Origin: Thermoanaerobaculales bacterium | GTDB lineage: Bacteria > Acidobacteriota > Thermoanaerobaculia > Thermoanaerobaculales > Sulfomarinibacteraceae | Assembly: GCA_035358815.1 (NCBI GenBank) | Contig: DAOPQC010000001.1 | Span: 468,820 to 532,819, forward strand | DNA length: 64,000 nucleotides | Direction of reading: 5' to 3' | In this document: positions 7,900 to 16,559 of the stretch, piece by piece | How positions within the stretch are numbered: position 1 is the stretch's first letter | Layout: each line of letters begins with the position of its first letter | Notes under the pieces: model-generated | Database searches by the model: none | Seen by the model: only the letters and a program-made list of their open reading frames with translations | What the model was told of the DNA's origin: nothing | Program-made: the position numbers and the translations under genes

Positions 7900-9594
7900 G
7901 TGTCGGACCGCAAGAACGCCTCCCGAACGCTGCGCACGATCGCCCAGCTGACCGAGCTGCACGGCGGCAACCCGCACCGTGCCAGGGCGTTCGCGAACGC
8001 CGCCCGGGCGGTGGAGCGGATCGAAGGCGACCTCGCCGAGATGGTGGCGAGCGGCGACATCCTCGAGGTCCGGGGGATCGGCAAGGGCACCGCGGCGGTG
8101 CTCGCGGAGATCGTGAGCGGTCGCGAGCCCGAGGCCCTGGCCGAGCTCGAGCGGGCGACGCCGCCGGGCGTCCGGGAGCTGCTCGAGATCGCGGGCCTCG
8201 GCCCCAAGCGCGCGCGCACACTGTGGCAGGAGCTGGCGATCAACAGCGTTGGCGAGCTCGAGTACGCGTGCCGGGAGAACCGGCTGGTCGGGCTGCCGGG
8301 GTTCGGCGCAGCCAGCCAGCAGCGGTTGCTCGAAGCGGTCCGCTTCCACCAGGCCTCCCGCGAACGCCGCCTCGTCCACCAGGCGTGGGACGCGGCGCAG
8401 GGGTTGCTGGCCGAGCTCGCGGCCGCCCCCGGCATCGAGCGGCTCGAGGTGGCGGGAGAGCTGCGGCGGGGGTGCGAGACAGTGGCGGCCGTCGACGTGG
8501 TCGCGGTCGGGAACCCCGCCCGGATCGGCGACGCGCTGCGGCCAGTGGTCCGCGCCGTCGAGCCGTTGCCGGGTGTCGGCTGGTCCGGGGTCACCGCCGG
8601 CGGGGTGCCGGCGAGGGTCTGGACGGCCACGGCGGAGAGCGCGGCGTGGAGGCTGGTCGAGGCGACCGGCAGCCCCGCCCACCTCGAGGCGCTGCGGCGG
8701 CGGGCAACGGAGGCTGGCCTGCGGGTCGCTGACGGGAGGCTGTGGTCCAGCCGCGGCGCCCTGTCCACTGCCGAAGAGCGCGACGTGTACTCGGCTCTCG
8801 GCTGCCAGTGGGTGCCGCCGGAGCTTCGCGAGGACGGGACGGAGGTCGCGGCGGCGGCCCGCAACGCCCTGCCCGTCCTGGTGGAGCTCGGTGACCTGCA
8901 CGGTGCGCTCCACAACCACACCACCGACTCGGACGGCGCCGCGTCGATCGCCGAGATGGCCGACGCCGCACGCGCGCTCGGCTGGAGATACCTCGGCGTC
9001 GCCGACCACTCCCCGGCGGCCCACTACGCCAACGGGCTGTCCGCCGACCGGCTGCGCGCGCAGTGGCGGGTGATCGACGAGCTCAACGACGGCAGCGGCC
9101 TCCGTCTCGTCAAGGGGATCGAGGCCGACATCCTGCCCGACGGCCGGCTCGACCTGCCGGCCGGTTGCGAGCCCGGCCTCGAGTACGTGGTCGCGTCGGT
9201 GCACTCCTCGTTTCGGATGCCGGCCGAGGCACAGACCGAGCGGATCCTGGCGGCCGTCCGCCATCCCGCGTGCCGGGTCCTCGGGCACCCCACCGGCCGG
9301 CTGCTGCTCGCCCGGCCGGGCTACGAGCTGGACCTGGAGCGCGTGCTCGAGGCCTGCGCCGAGGCCTCCGTCGCGGTGGAGATCAACGCCAGCCCCTACC
9401 GGCTCGATCTCGACGCGGCGTGGGCGCGCCGGGCCATCGAGCTGGGCGCGTTGCTCGCGGTCAACCCGGATGCCCACGACCCTGCAGGCCTCGCCGACCT
9501 GCGCTGGGGGGTGGCGGTGGCGCGGCGGGCCGGCGCCGAGCCGCGCCATCTGGTCAACTGCGGAGACCTCGAAGGCTGGCTGGCGCGGCGGTGA
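7900..9594 (+). CDS. PolX-like protein with intact PHP domain and degraded polymerase site
   Basis: A 564-aa protein with the full bacterial PolX layout: helix-hairpin-helix and 8-kDa region (about 1-150), family X palm/fingers (about 150-315) and C-terminal PHP phosphoesterase (about 330-564). Intact PolX is a gap-filling repair polymerase with PHP 3'-5' exonuclease. Here the palm motif usually written GSxRRGxETVGDID reads GELRRGCETVAAVD, so the first catalytic Asp is Ala 197 (second Asp 199 kept), and the third Asp of the usual VDLR motif is Pro 237. The PHP metal ligands look complete (LHNH 337-340, ADH, GIEAD, SVHSS, HPTGRLL, NPDAHD). Nuclease activity is expected, DNA synthesis doubtful. 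GTG start with GAGGAG upstream. Confidence 0.9.
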   Translation: MSDRKNASRTLRTIAQLTELHGGNPHRARAFANAARAVERIEGDLAEMVASGDILEVRGIGKGTAAVLAEIVSGREPEALAELERATPPGVRELLEIAGLGPKRARTLWQELAINSVGELEYACRENRLVGLPGFGAASQQRLLEAVRFHQASRERRLVHQAWDAAQGLLAELAAAPGIERLEVAGELRRGCETVAAVDVVAVGNPARIGDALRPVVRAVEPLPGVGWSGVTAGGVPARVWTATAESAAWRLVEATGSPAHLEALRRRATEAGLRVADGRLWSSRGALSTAEERDVYSALGCQWVPPELREDGTEVAAAARNALPVLVELGDLHGALHNHTTDSDGAASIAEMADAARALGWRYLGVADHSPAAHYANGLSADRLRAQWRVIDELNDGSGLRLVKGIEADILPDGRLDLPAGCEPGLEYVVASVHSSFRMPAEAQTERILAAVRHPACRVLGHPTGRLLLARPGYELDLERVLEACAEASVAVEINASPYRLDLDAAWARRAIELGALLAVNPDAHDPAGLADLRWGVAVARRAGAEPRHLVNCGDLEGWLARR

Positions 9595-9597
9595 GCC

Positions 9598-9886
9598 GGA
9601 GGCGGGAGCGGCCCCGGAAGGCGGTTCGTGAAGGCCGATCCCAAACCCCTGAAGCTGGGATCTGCCGAGACACATTGGCATCATCGAACCGCAGAGACCG
9701 CGGCGACCGTGGGTCGAAGTGCGGGAACGGGAACGGGAACGGAGCCCAGCGCTCCACTGCCCCAGTGCCTCGATGTCATCAAGGCGGGGCGGAAGCGGGC
9801 GCGGAAGCGGAAGCGGGTGCGGATCCGGGCCGGCAAGGTCGGCCGAAGGTAATGCTAAGGTGGGGGCAGCCCGGAGGAGCGAAGCC
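9598..9886. repeat. Spacer with GGGAAC and GCGGAA hexamer tracts
   Basis: No gene seen. A GGGAAC tract lies at 9722-9742 and a GCGGAA/GCGGGC tract at 9788-9830, both purine-rich on the plus strand. A GAACCGCAGAG segment at about 9685 resembles one arm of the palindrome at 26196-26282. TAATGCTAAGGT near 9850 could be a -10 region for the receiver gene. Confidence 0.6.
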
Positions 9887-10300
9887 ATGGCGGAGAGGGT
9901 GCTCGTGGTGGAGGATGATCCGGCCAACGCGGTGCTGATCGAGACCATCCTCTCCCGCCTCGGGAGCTTCGCGGTGGTCTCGAGCGACGACGGCGACGAG
10001 GTGGTGCGGCTGGCGGCGGGCGGCGGGCTGGCCGGGGTGGTGATGGACGTCTCGCTGTCCGACACCAGGGTGGCGGGGGAGAAGGTCGACGGTGTCGAGC
10101 TGACGCGCCGCATCCGCCGGCTCGCCGGCTGCGGCCGGCTGCCGGTCATCCTGCTGACCGCCCACGCCATGCGCGGTGATCGCGAGCAGCTGCTGTTCTC
10201 GTCCGGGGCCAATGACTACGTGGCGAAGCCGATCGCCGACCAGCAGGGTTTCGTGGATCTCCTGCGGCGGCACATCGACGCCTCGGGAACGGCCGGCTGA
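9887..10300 (+). CDS. Single-domain response regulator
   Basis: A 137-aa CheY/DivK-like receiver domain with no output domain. Seen: acidic pair E9-D10-D11, phospho-acceptor Asp 54 in VVMDVSL, Thr 91 in ILLTAHA, and Lys 114 in YVAKPI. An extra stretch after Asp 54 (DTRVAGEKVDGVE) lengthens the usual beta3-alpha3 loop. The ATG at 9887 has GGAGGAG about 10 nt upstream. No histidine kinase is encoded nearby, so the partner is unknown. The next gene starts 3 nt after its stop, so the two are co-transcribed. Confidence 0.92.
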   Translation: MAERVLVVEDDPANAVLIETILSRLGSFAVVSSDDGDEVVRLAAGGGLAGVVMDVSLSDTRVAGEKVDGVELTRRIRRLAGCGRLPVILLTAHAMRGDREQLLFSSGANDYVAKPIADQQGFVDLLRRHIDASGTAG

Positions 10301-10303
10301 ACG

Positions 10304-10963
10304 ATGCGCGGGGATCAGGGTCCGCCGTCGGGTCGAGCGGCGTGGATCGACGTCAGCCGGCCGCTGACGCCCTCGACGCCGGTCTGGCCGGGCGATCGCC
10401 CGTTCCAGCTCACCCGGACCGAGGCCGGCGGGATCACGACGTCGGCGTTCTCCGCGAGCTGCCACGCCGGGAGCCACGTCGAGGCGCCCCGTCATGTCGA
10501 CGCGTCCGCAGGGGGGTTGGACTCGATCCCCCTCGAGCGCCTCATCGGGCCGGCCGAGGTGGTCGCCGTCGCCGCCGCTGTGATCGCCCCGGAGCACCTG
10601 CCGGCCGGGTGGAGCCCGGCCACGCCGCGGCTGCTGCTGCGCACCGACAGCCACCCGATCGACGCGCCCATTCGTCCCGGCTTTGCGGCGCTCGAGCCGA
10701 GGCTCGTCCACTGGCTCGCCGACCGTGGGGTGGAGCTGGTGGGGATCGACACGCCGTCGGTGGATCCTCATGACAGCCACGACCTGCCGGCCCACCACGC
10801 GCTCCGAGAGCGTGGCATGACCTGGATCGAAGGCCTCTGGCTCGGCGGTGCGGTGCCCGGGCGCTACCGGCTGGTGGCGCTGCCGATGCCGATCGCGGGT
10901 GCCGAGGCGGCGCCGCTGCGCGCGGTGGTGCGGCCCCTCGCGCCGGGGGAGCCCGTGGCGTAG
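10304..10963 (+). CDS. Cyclase / KynB-like metal-dependent hydrolase
   Basis: A 219-aa member of the cyclase superfamily that includes the kynurenine formamidase KynB. Signature: an N-terminal WIDVSRPLTPSTPVWPGD and the metal-binding CHAGSHVEAPRH, with His 54, His 58, Glu 60 (usually Asp) and His 64. The C-terminal part has SHDLPAHHALRERGMTWIEGL, matching the family His and Glu positions. Hydrolysis of a formamide or amide is likely, but the substrate cannot be fixed because no other kynurenine-pathway gene is in the window. It is co-transcribed with the receiver gene. Confidence 0.85.
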   Translation: MRGDQGPPSGRAAWIDVSRPLTPSTPVWPGDRPFQLTRTEAGGITTSAFSASCHAGSHVEAPRHVDASAGGLDSIPLERLIGPAEVVAVAAAVIAPEHLPAGWSPATPRLLLRTDSHPIDAPIRPGFAALEPRLVHWLADRGVELVGIDTPSVDPHDSHDLPAHHALRERGMTWIEGLWLGGAVPGRYRLVALPMPIAGAEAAPLRAVVRPLAPGEPVA

Positions 10964-11385
10964 AGCTCGTTCCCGTCCCCGTTCCCGTTCCCGCTCGTTC
11001 GCTCCGCCCTCGAGATCGCCTCGCGCCGATACCCTGGAGGCGCTCTCCGAGGGAGCCACCTATGGCGATTTCGGGACTCGAGACTCTCTTCAGGGGGAGC
11101 ATCGCCCCCGAAATCGCCAAAGATGGCACGCCCGCAGGACGCGCTTTCCGCGTGCTCGCCTCGCCTCCCGGGCGCGGAAGGGGAAGCGGGCGGGAGCACG
11201 GAGTCCAAAACCAAATCGGGAACGGGGACGGGAACCCGGCTCCGCCTCCGGCCCCCTGCTTCCGGCACAGCAGTGGCGGTGAGACGCTGCCTTCGGCTCC
11301 GCCGTGGCCAGCGGGAAAGGGGCCCACCGCCCCACCGCCTCACTTCCCCACTGCCTGAATGCTATGACGGGCGCGCGCCAGCGGT
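10964..11385. repeat. Repeat-rich convergent spacer
   Basis: No gene seen. In order: pyrimidine tract CCCGTT (10969-10996); copy A of a 63-bp dispersed repeat (10990-11052; copy B at 21727-21789); a perfect 12-bp inverted repeat GGCGATTTCGGG/CCCGAAATCGCC (11064-11075 and 11107-11118) with a 31-nt loop; purine tracts at 11170-11195 and 11215-11236; and a CCACCGCCCCACC stretch near 11325-11357. Confidence 0.65.
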
Positions 11386-12924
11386 TCAGTCGGCCGACTT
11401 CAACGGGCGTGAGAGGTCGACCGGGGGCGTGATGCCCGCCTGCGCGCAGGCGTCGGCGAGGTGGCGGCGGAAGATCAGGTCGTACAGTGGTGCGAGCTCG
11501 GTGGGGTTGTCCTCGCCGAGCCACCAGAACCAGTCCGAGCCCTCCGCGAGCAGCAACGATGGGGGGACGACCCCGTCCGGCATCGCGTCCCGGACCCGGG
11601 CGAGGAGCTCCCAGGCGGCGGTCTTCTCCGGGTGTCCGATCCAGGTGGCGAAAATGGCGTTGATCCACGACCCTGGGTGGATTCTGGGCAGCGGCGCCGG
11701 CGCCAGCCGGCCGGCCAGGTCCTCGAGCGTGGCGGGGACCAGCTCGGGGCCGCTGTCGGCGAGGCCGTCGAGGAGGACACGGAGAAAGTCGCCACCGCCG
11801 CGCGCGTAGTGAGGCCACGGGTTTTCGCCGTCCAGCGCGATCACGACGGCGGCCTCCTCCGGCAGCCTCGCCGCAAGCTCGCGGAGCCGGCGGACCAGGT
11901 CGAGCGCTGCCACGCCCTCGTCATCCCAGCCGCCGTAGACGAAACCGACGCGATCCGACAGCTCCCGGTCGCGGAAGAACAGCGTCGGCGAGGAGCCGGG
12001 CGCCTGCCACGGCCGGTAGAGCGCAGGGTGCGCGGCGCCGGCGTCGCGCGACGGCTCGCCGAGGCTCCGATCGAGCACGCCCTCGTCAGTCACCAGCCAG
12101 CGCACGCCCTGGTCGGCGTACATGGCGACGGCGTCGGCCGACACGGCGCCTTCGGGCGGCCAGCACCCGGCGACGGCGGTCCCGTGCCGGCGCATGAAGG
12201 CAAGGCCCTCCGCGAGCTGGCGCGAGGCGTCCTCGGGACGGCAGAAGCGCGGCACCTCGGGCGCCGGCGCAGGGGCCCAGCTGTCGCGCACCACGCCGGT
12301 GTCGATCAGCAGCGGGAGGATCGGGTGGGCGTAGGGGCTGGTCGCGATCTCGACCTCCGGCAGGGCCGCGATCGTGCGCCACGCCTCGACCAGCCGACCC
12401 GGCTGCTCGCGCAGCCACGCCGCCAGCCGCTCGTGGTCGTCGCGGGAGAACCCGTGGCCTCGGTCCGCGAGCTCGGCGAGCTCCGGCTCGCGCCACGCCG
12501 CGTCGCCGGCGTGGGCGAGGAGGGTCAGCAGCTGGAGGTCCCTCAACTGCTGGACCGACAGCTGGTTCCCGGGCCGGCCCGACAGCTCCTTGAGGCGCGG
12601 GAAGCGTGCGCTCTGGCGGGAGGTCATGTGGCTGGCCCACTCGCCAACCGTGGCACGTTGCCCGTGCGAGAGGTCCGCTGCTGGTGTCGTCAACGCCTCG
12701 GCGACCGGGTCGATCACGTTCCCCTCTCGGTACGCGAGGAGCTGCTCGAGCAGGGTCGGCACGATGCTCACGACCTGGCCGCGCCCGGCGGTGTCGGCGA
12801 TGGCGCGGGCGAGCGTGAGATAGGCGCCGCCCGAGTGGAGCAGCACCCATGGTGCGTGCGCCACGCCGTCCGCGGTCCGGTAGGCGGGCTGGTGCAGATG
12901 CCAGAGGAAGCTGATGTAGGCCAT
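11386..12924 (-). CDS. Glycoside hydrolase family 57 protein
   Basis: A 512-aa GH57 enzyme, the retaining family of alpha-amylases, 4-alpha-glucanotransferases and branching enzymes. Seen: conserved N-terminal FLWHLHQPAYR (H-Q-P motif), the SPYAHPILPLL motif, the nucleophile region GCWPPEGAVS (Glu) and the acid/base region VIALDGENPW (Asp), followed by the C-terminal helical region. There is no signal peptide, so it acts in the cytoplasm, probably on glycogen or maltodextrin; exact specificity cannot be read off. The ATG at 12924 has no clear Shine-Dalgarno. The zinc-ribbon gene lies 18 nt upstream in the same direction. Confidence 0.92.
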   Translation of the reverse strand: MAYISFLWHLHQPAYRTADGVAHAPWVLLHSGGAYLTLARAIADTAGRGQVVSIVPTLLEQLLAYREGNVIDPVAEALTTPAADLSHGQRATVGEWASHMTSRQSARFPRLKELSGRPGNQLSVQQLRDLQLLTLLAHAGDAAWREPELAELADRGHGFSRDDHERLAAWLREQPGRLVEAWRTIAALPEVEIATSPYAHPILPLLIDTGVVRDSWAPAPAPEVPRFCRPEDASRQLAEGLAFMRRHGTAVAGCWPPEGAVSADAVAMYADQGVRWLVTDEGVLDRSLGEPSRDAGAAHPALYRPWQAPGSSPTLFFRDRELSDRVGFVYGGWDDEGVAALDLVRRLRELAARLPEEAAVVIALDGENPWPHYARGGGDFLRVLLDGLADSGPELVPATLEDLAGRLAPAPLPRIHPGSWINAIFATWIGHPEKTAAWELLARVRDAMPDGVVPPSLLLAEGSDWFWWLGEDNPTELAPLYDLIFRRHLADACAQAGITPPVDLSRPLKSAD

Positions 12925-12942
12925 GTCGGGGGTCGGGCGCGG

Positions 12943-13125
12943 TCAGGAGTTCGGGTGGTAGCGGCCGTCCATCGACATCTCTTCGTAGTCGCTCTCGGTG
13001 ATGAACTGGGCCGGGTCTTCGTTGCCGCACAGCGCGCAGTGCGCCTCGACGAGGACCCCGTCCTTCCACTCGAAGATGTAGACGGGCGACTCGCACTCGA
13101 GGCAGATCACGTAATCCGGCGTCAT
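12943..13125 (-). CDS. Small zinc-ribbon-like protein
   Basis: A 60-aa acidic protein with two Cys pairs, CLECES near residues 9-14 and CALCGN near 32-37, spaced like a treble-clef or rubredoxin-type zinc site. The pattern is V-CLEC-E-P-(x)17-CALC-G-N. The ATG at 13125 has GGAGGG upstream; the in-frame extension to 13272 is Pro/Arg-rich and not protein-like. Function unknown. It is probably co-transcribed with the GH57 gene, 18 nt downstream. Confidence 0.75.
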   Translation of the reverse strand: MTPDYVICLECESPVYIFEWKDGVLVEAHCALCGNEDPAQFITESDYEEMSMDGRYHPNS

Positions 13126-13338
13126 CGCGTCGGCCCTCCGCTGACGGGGGCGCTGCGCCCCTTCCACACGAACGCTAGCACAGCGGAGGCTGGGTGGCGG
13201 TGACGGAGGTTGCGGGAGACGGGTGCGGCGAGCGCCGCCGCCGGCGCGGGTCCGGCTGCCGGCTTCGCTCACAGCTTCGCCGTGACAGGTCGCCTTTGGC
13301 TTCGCCGTGACAGGAGTGGGCGGGGGCGGCCGCCGGCG

Positions 13339-16095
13339 CTAGGAAACCCGCTCGCATCCCACGACCCCGTCGCCCTCGATGTCGAGGTCGAGGAGGGCTG
13401 CGAGCTCGCGCCGGCTGAGGCCGCGGACCAGCTCCTCGGTGGGCGACACGACCTCGTCGATGAGCCGGGTCTTGTTGCGGATCATGGCGTCGATCCGCTC
13501 CTCGATGGTGTCGCGCGCGATCAGCTTGAACACCTGGACGAAGCGCCGCTGTCCGAGACGATGGACGCGATCGGTGGCCTGGTTCTCCTTGGCAGGGTTC
13601 CACCAGCGGTCGTAGTGGATGACCACCGAGGCCCCGGTCAGGTCGATGCCCAGGCCGCCCGCGAGCAAGCTTGCCAGCAGCACTCGCTCGTGCTGCTCGG
13701 AGTTGAACCGGCGCACGATCCGGCTGCGGTCGCGGGTCTGGCCGGTCAGCACGAGGTGAGGGATGTCCCGCCGCTCGAGGTACCGGGCAAGCAGGTCGAT
13801 CATCTTGACGTACTGCGAGAAGACGACCACCTGATGGTCGCCATCGAGGGCCTCCTCGAGGATCTGATCGAACACCTCGAGCTTCCCGGAGCGATCGGGC
13901 GACGAGGGACCGCTGGTCAGAAGCGCCGGGTGGTCGCACACCTGCTTGAGCCGGGTCAGCAGGGCGAAGATGTGCATGTAGGGGACCTCGCGGGACGGGT
14001 CGCGGAGCATGGCGGCGATCTCCGGCGCCTGCTGGGCATGGATGGACCGGTACAGGGCCTGCTGCTCCTCGGCAAGCCGGCAGTAGCGGAGGTCCTCCAC
14101 CTTGTCGGGCAGGTCTGCCAGCACCTGCTCCTTGACCCGCCGCAGGGTGAGCGCCGACAGGCGTTGCCGCAGCCGGTGCAGCTGGTGGTGGGTCGGGGCT
14201 CGGTAGGATGCCCGGAAGTCCCGCTCCGAGCCCAGGTAGCCGGGCAGGATGAGGTCCACCACCGACCACAGCTCGAGCAGGCGGTTCTCGAGCGGCGTGC
14301 CGGTGAGAGCCACCCGGAACCCCGCCTCGACCTTGCGCGCGGCGCGGGCCGCCTTGGTGCGGGGGTTCTTGATCCGCTGCGCCTCATCGAAAACCGCCAC
14401 CTCCCAACCGCGATGGCAGAGCTCGTCGGTCGCGCGCAGCAGGAGGTCGTAGGTCGTGAGCACCAGCTGGCCGCCGCGGTCCAGCCGCTCGAGCGTGCGC
14501 GATGGGCCGTGGAACACGACCACCGGGATGTCGGGGGCGTAGGCCTCGAGCAGCGTGCCCCAGTGCTCGAGGACGCCGCGCGGGCAGACGACGAGCACGT
14601 TGCCCGAAGGCCGGCGCTCGCGGACCAGGCACAGCAGGCCCATGATCTGGTGGGTCTTGCCGAGGCCCATGTCGTCCGCGAGCAGGGCGCCGACGCCGGC
14701 CAGGTAGCGGCTCCACAGCCACGCGACCCCGTCACGCTGGTAGGGCCTCAGGCGCGATCGCAGCCCTGGCGGGTCGGGGATGCCCGGTGCGGCGGCCCCG
14801 AGGAGAATGTCGGCGAGGTGCCGGAGGTCGTCGTCACCGGCGACGACCGGCAGCCCGGACTCCGCGACCAGCCGGATGAAGCTCAACTGGTTGCCGAGCA
14901 GGCCCCTGTCGACGTGGGACCTCGGGAACCGGAAGCCGGTGCGCGTGATCGGGTGCAGGTCGGGGGCGCGCACGATGGAGTCGCCGACGTGTGCGAACCC
15001 CTCGTCGGCGATCGCGAGCGCCTGGGCCCAGTCGAGGTCGGTCCCCGCCGCACGAAAGTGGACCCGGATCCGGATGGTCCCGTTCGGGGTCCGCTCCGCC
15101 TCCAGGCTCGCCGGCTTCGGGAGCTCCGGGCCGCGGAAGGTCGCGAGCTGCCCCTGAGGGAGATACCACCCGTGTTGGCTGAGCTGGGGATGGTCGAGGT
15201 TGAGGAAGCGCAGCGCTTCCTCCCCGGCGAGGGTCTGCCGCCCCTTCCGGTGGAAGGGGACCAGCGGGGTGGCCGGATCGAGCACGCGGCACAGCAGGTT
15301 TCCGATCCGGGCCCAGCGGCCGTGGATGCGGCCGTCGAGCTTGGCCGCCGGCAGCAGGTTCCCGTCCGCGAGCCGGTAGGCCGGCTCGAGCACGATGCCC
15401 TGGTCGGTCCACTGTGACGCGAGCACTGGCCGCAACCTGGCCTCGGACAGCTCGAGGCCGTCGAGCTCGCCCTCGAGCCGGATCCGAGGCAGGGAGCGCA
15501 GCAGCGGCAGGGCGGCTGGCAGCACGGTGGCCGAGAAGAACACGACGCGGGTGTCACCGGACGGCAGGCGGATGTGGATCTCGACGGTGCTGCCGACCAG
15601 CCTCGCCGAAGCGGTCCCCGAGCTCTGCAGAGACAGCTGCAGCTCGAGGGCAGACCGCAGGTCGGCGCCGGTGAGGTGGCTGAGGTCGACCCGCTCGGCG
15701 GCGATGCGGCTGGGCGCGATGAAGGGGTGCCTGGACTTGGCGCGCCAAGCTGACCCCGGACCGAGCCGGTGCATGGTCGGGCGGATGTCGAGCCACTGCA
15801 TCAGCGCTGCGGCGGTGTGGTGGCAAGGCTCGGGACCGCCGCAAACGGTGCACAGGCTCTGCAGCGGACCGTCCGGCTCCGGCGCCGGGATCTTGACCGT
15901 GCACTCCGGCTGGATCAACGCCGCCTCGACGTAGTCGCCGCGCCAGACGATCTTCATGACGCGGCGGTCTTGGTAGAGGTGGTACCCGCGCTCCGCCGCA
16001 TCCCGCTGCAGCATGCCGAGGATCTGCCCGCGGTTGATGCGGAACAGACTCCCCGCACTGCCGCCCAGCTCGGGCGGGGGGAGCGTGTCAGCCAT
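13339..16095 (-). CDS. SWIM-SNF2 family DEAD-like ATPase
   Basis: A 918-aa Snf2/Rad54-family protein of the bacterial HepA/RapA-like branch, an ATP-driven DNA translocase. N-terminal part: a SWIM-like zinc motif CTVCGGPEPCHH at about 82-93, then a poorly conserved beta-rich region. C-terminal part: Walker A DDMGLGKT (474-481), a DEAQ box near 569, LTGTPLENR, and helicase-C motifs VVFSQYVKM and DRVHRLGQ. The ATG at 16095 has no Shine-Dalgarno but TAAGAT (16104-16109) lies 8 nt upstream, suggesting a leaderless transcript. Possible roles are removal of stalled polymerase or DNA repair; none is shown by context. Confidence 0.92.
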   Translation of the reverse strand: MADTLPPPELGGSAGSLFRINRGQILGMLQRDAAERGYHLYQDRRVMKIVWRGDYVEAALIQPECTVKIPAPEPDGPLQSLCTVCGGPEPCHHTAAALMQWLDIRPTMHRLGPGSAWRAKSRHPFIAPSRIAAERVDLSHLTGADLRSALELQLSLQSSGTASARLVGSTVEIHIRLPSGDTRVVFFSATVLPAALPLLRSLPRIRLEGELDGLELSEARLRPVLASQWTDQGIVLEPAYRLADGNLLPAAKLDGRIHGRWARIGNLLCRVLDPATPLVPFHRKGRQTLAGEEALRFLNLDHPQLSQHGWYLPQGQLATFRGPELPKPASLEAERTPNGTIRIRVHFRAAGTDLDWAQALAIADEGFAHVGDSIVRAPDLHPITRTGFRFPRSHVDRGLLGNQLSFIRLVAESGLPVVAGDDDLRHLADILLGAAAPGIPDPPGLRSRLRPYQRDGVAWLWSRYLAGVGALLADDMGLGKTHQIMGLLCLVRERRPSGNVLVVCPRGVLEHWGTLLEAYAPDIPVVVFHGPSRTLERLDRGGQLVLTTYDLLLRATDELCHRGWEVAVFDEAQRIKNPRTKAARAARKVEAGFRVALTGTPLENRLLELWSVVDLILPGYLGSERDFRASYRAPTHHQLHRLRQRLSALTLRRVKEQVLADLPDKVEDLRYCRLAEEQQALYRSIHAQQAPEIAAMLRDPSREVPYMHIFALLTRLKQVCDHPALLTSGPSSPDRSGKLEVFDQILEEALDGDHQVVVFSQYVKMIDLLARYLERRDIPHLVLTGQTRDRSRIVRRFNSEQHERVLLASLLAGGLGIDLTGASVVIHYDRWWNPAKENQATDRVHRLGQRRFVQVFKLIARDTIEERIDAMIRNKTRLIDEVVSPTEELVRGLSRRELAALLDLDIEGDGVVGCERVS

Positions 16096-16418
16096 GGCCC
16101 GCCATCTTAGCAGGACGGTGCTCGGCGCGAGCGCGGCTCCGCCAGGCGCGCGGCCGCCGCCTCCGGGCAGGCGCGGGCTGGGGCCGGACGGCCCGCCGCC
16201 AAGCGCAGGATGGTCCTCGAGCGGGGCGGGTCGAGGCGGCGACCAGGCGCGGAGCCGATACGGGCCAGCGACTGGGGCGACGCGTCGGCGCCCGCGGCCG
16301 CTGCGCCGGGCCAGCCCCCGGCGTCAGGCACCCGGGGAGCCCGGTCAGGGAGCACAGGCCTGCACGCGGATGGTGCGCCGCGGCATGGCAGCGCGTCGGG
16401 TGGAGAAGAACCCGCGCA
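16096..16418. other. GC-rich spacer, no gene seen
   Basis: About 320 bp upstream of the SNF2 gene. It is very GC-rich and has no open frame resembling a protein family, no hexamer tract and no RNA motif I recognise. The composition changes abruptly to AT-rich at about 16420. Confidence 0.4.
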
Positions 16419-16530
16419 GATAAGTGATTTTCTAGCAACATTTACACAGATAATGATAATGTACGCATAATATTCTGGAAATTCTTCCGTCAAGACTTGA
16501 CAATTTACATATCAGATCTTATATTGACGA
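16419..16530 (+). promoter_or_regulatory. AT-rich promoter island of hsp20
   Basis: An abrupt AT-rich stretch in an otherwise GC-rich window. It holds a near-perfect sigma70 promoter: TTGACA (16497-16502), 17-nt spacer, TATATT (16520-16525), start near 16532. Upstream, GATAATGATAAT (16449-16460) equals the first two hexamers of the Fur-box consensus; the third hexamer is not conserved. No CIRCE element was seen. The AT-rich upstream part may act as an UP element. Confidence 0.75.
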
Positions 16531-16559
16531 CGTGTGAGATGAACGAAGGGAGGTGCGAC

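Noticed and set aside
9722..9830. CRISPR array
   Set aside because: The repeats are contiguous 6-mers with no spacers of constant length.
7780..10212. A minus-strand open frame of about 1390 codons extending the HD-GYP gene
   Set aside because: The extension lies opposite the polX and receiver genes, is Arg/Pro/Gly-rich and has no domain; the real protein begins at the membrane helix with ATG 7779.
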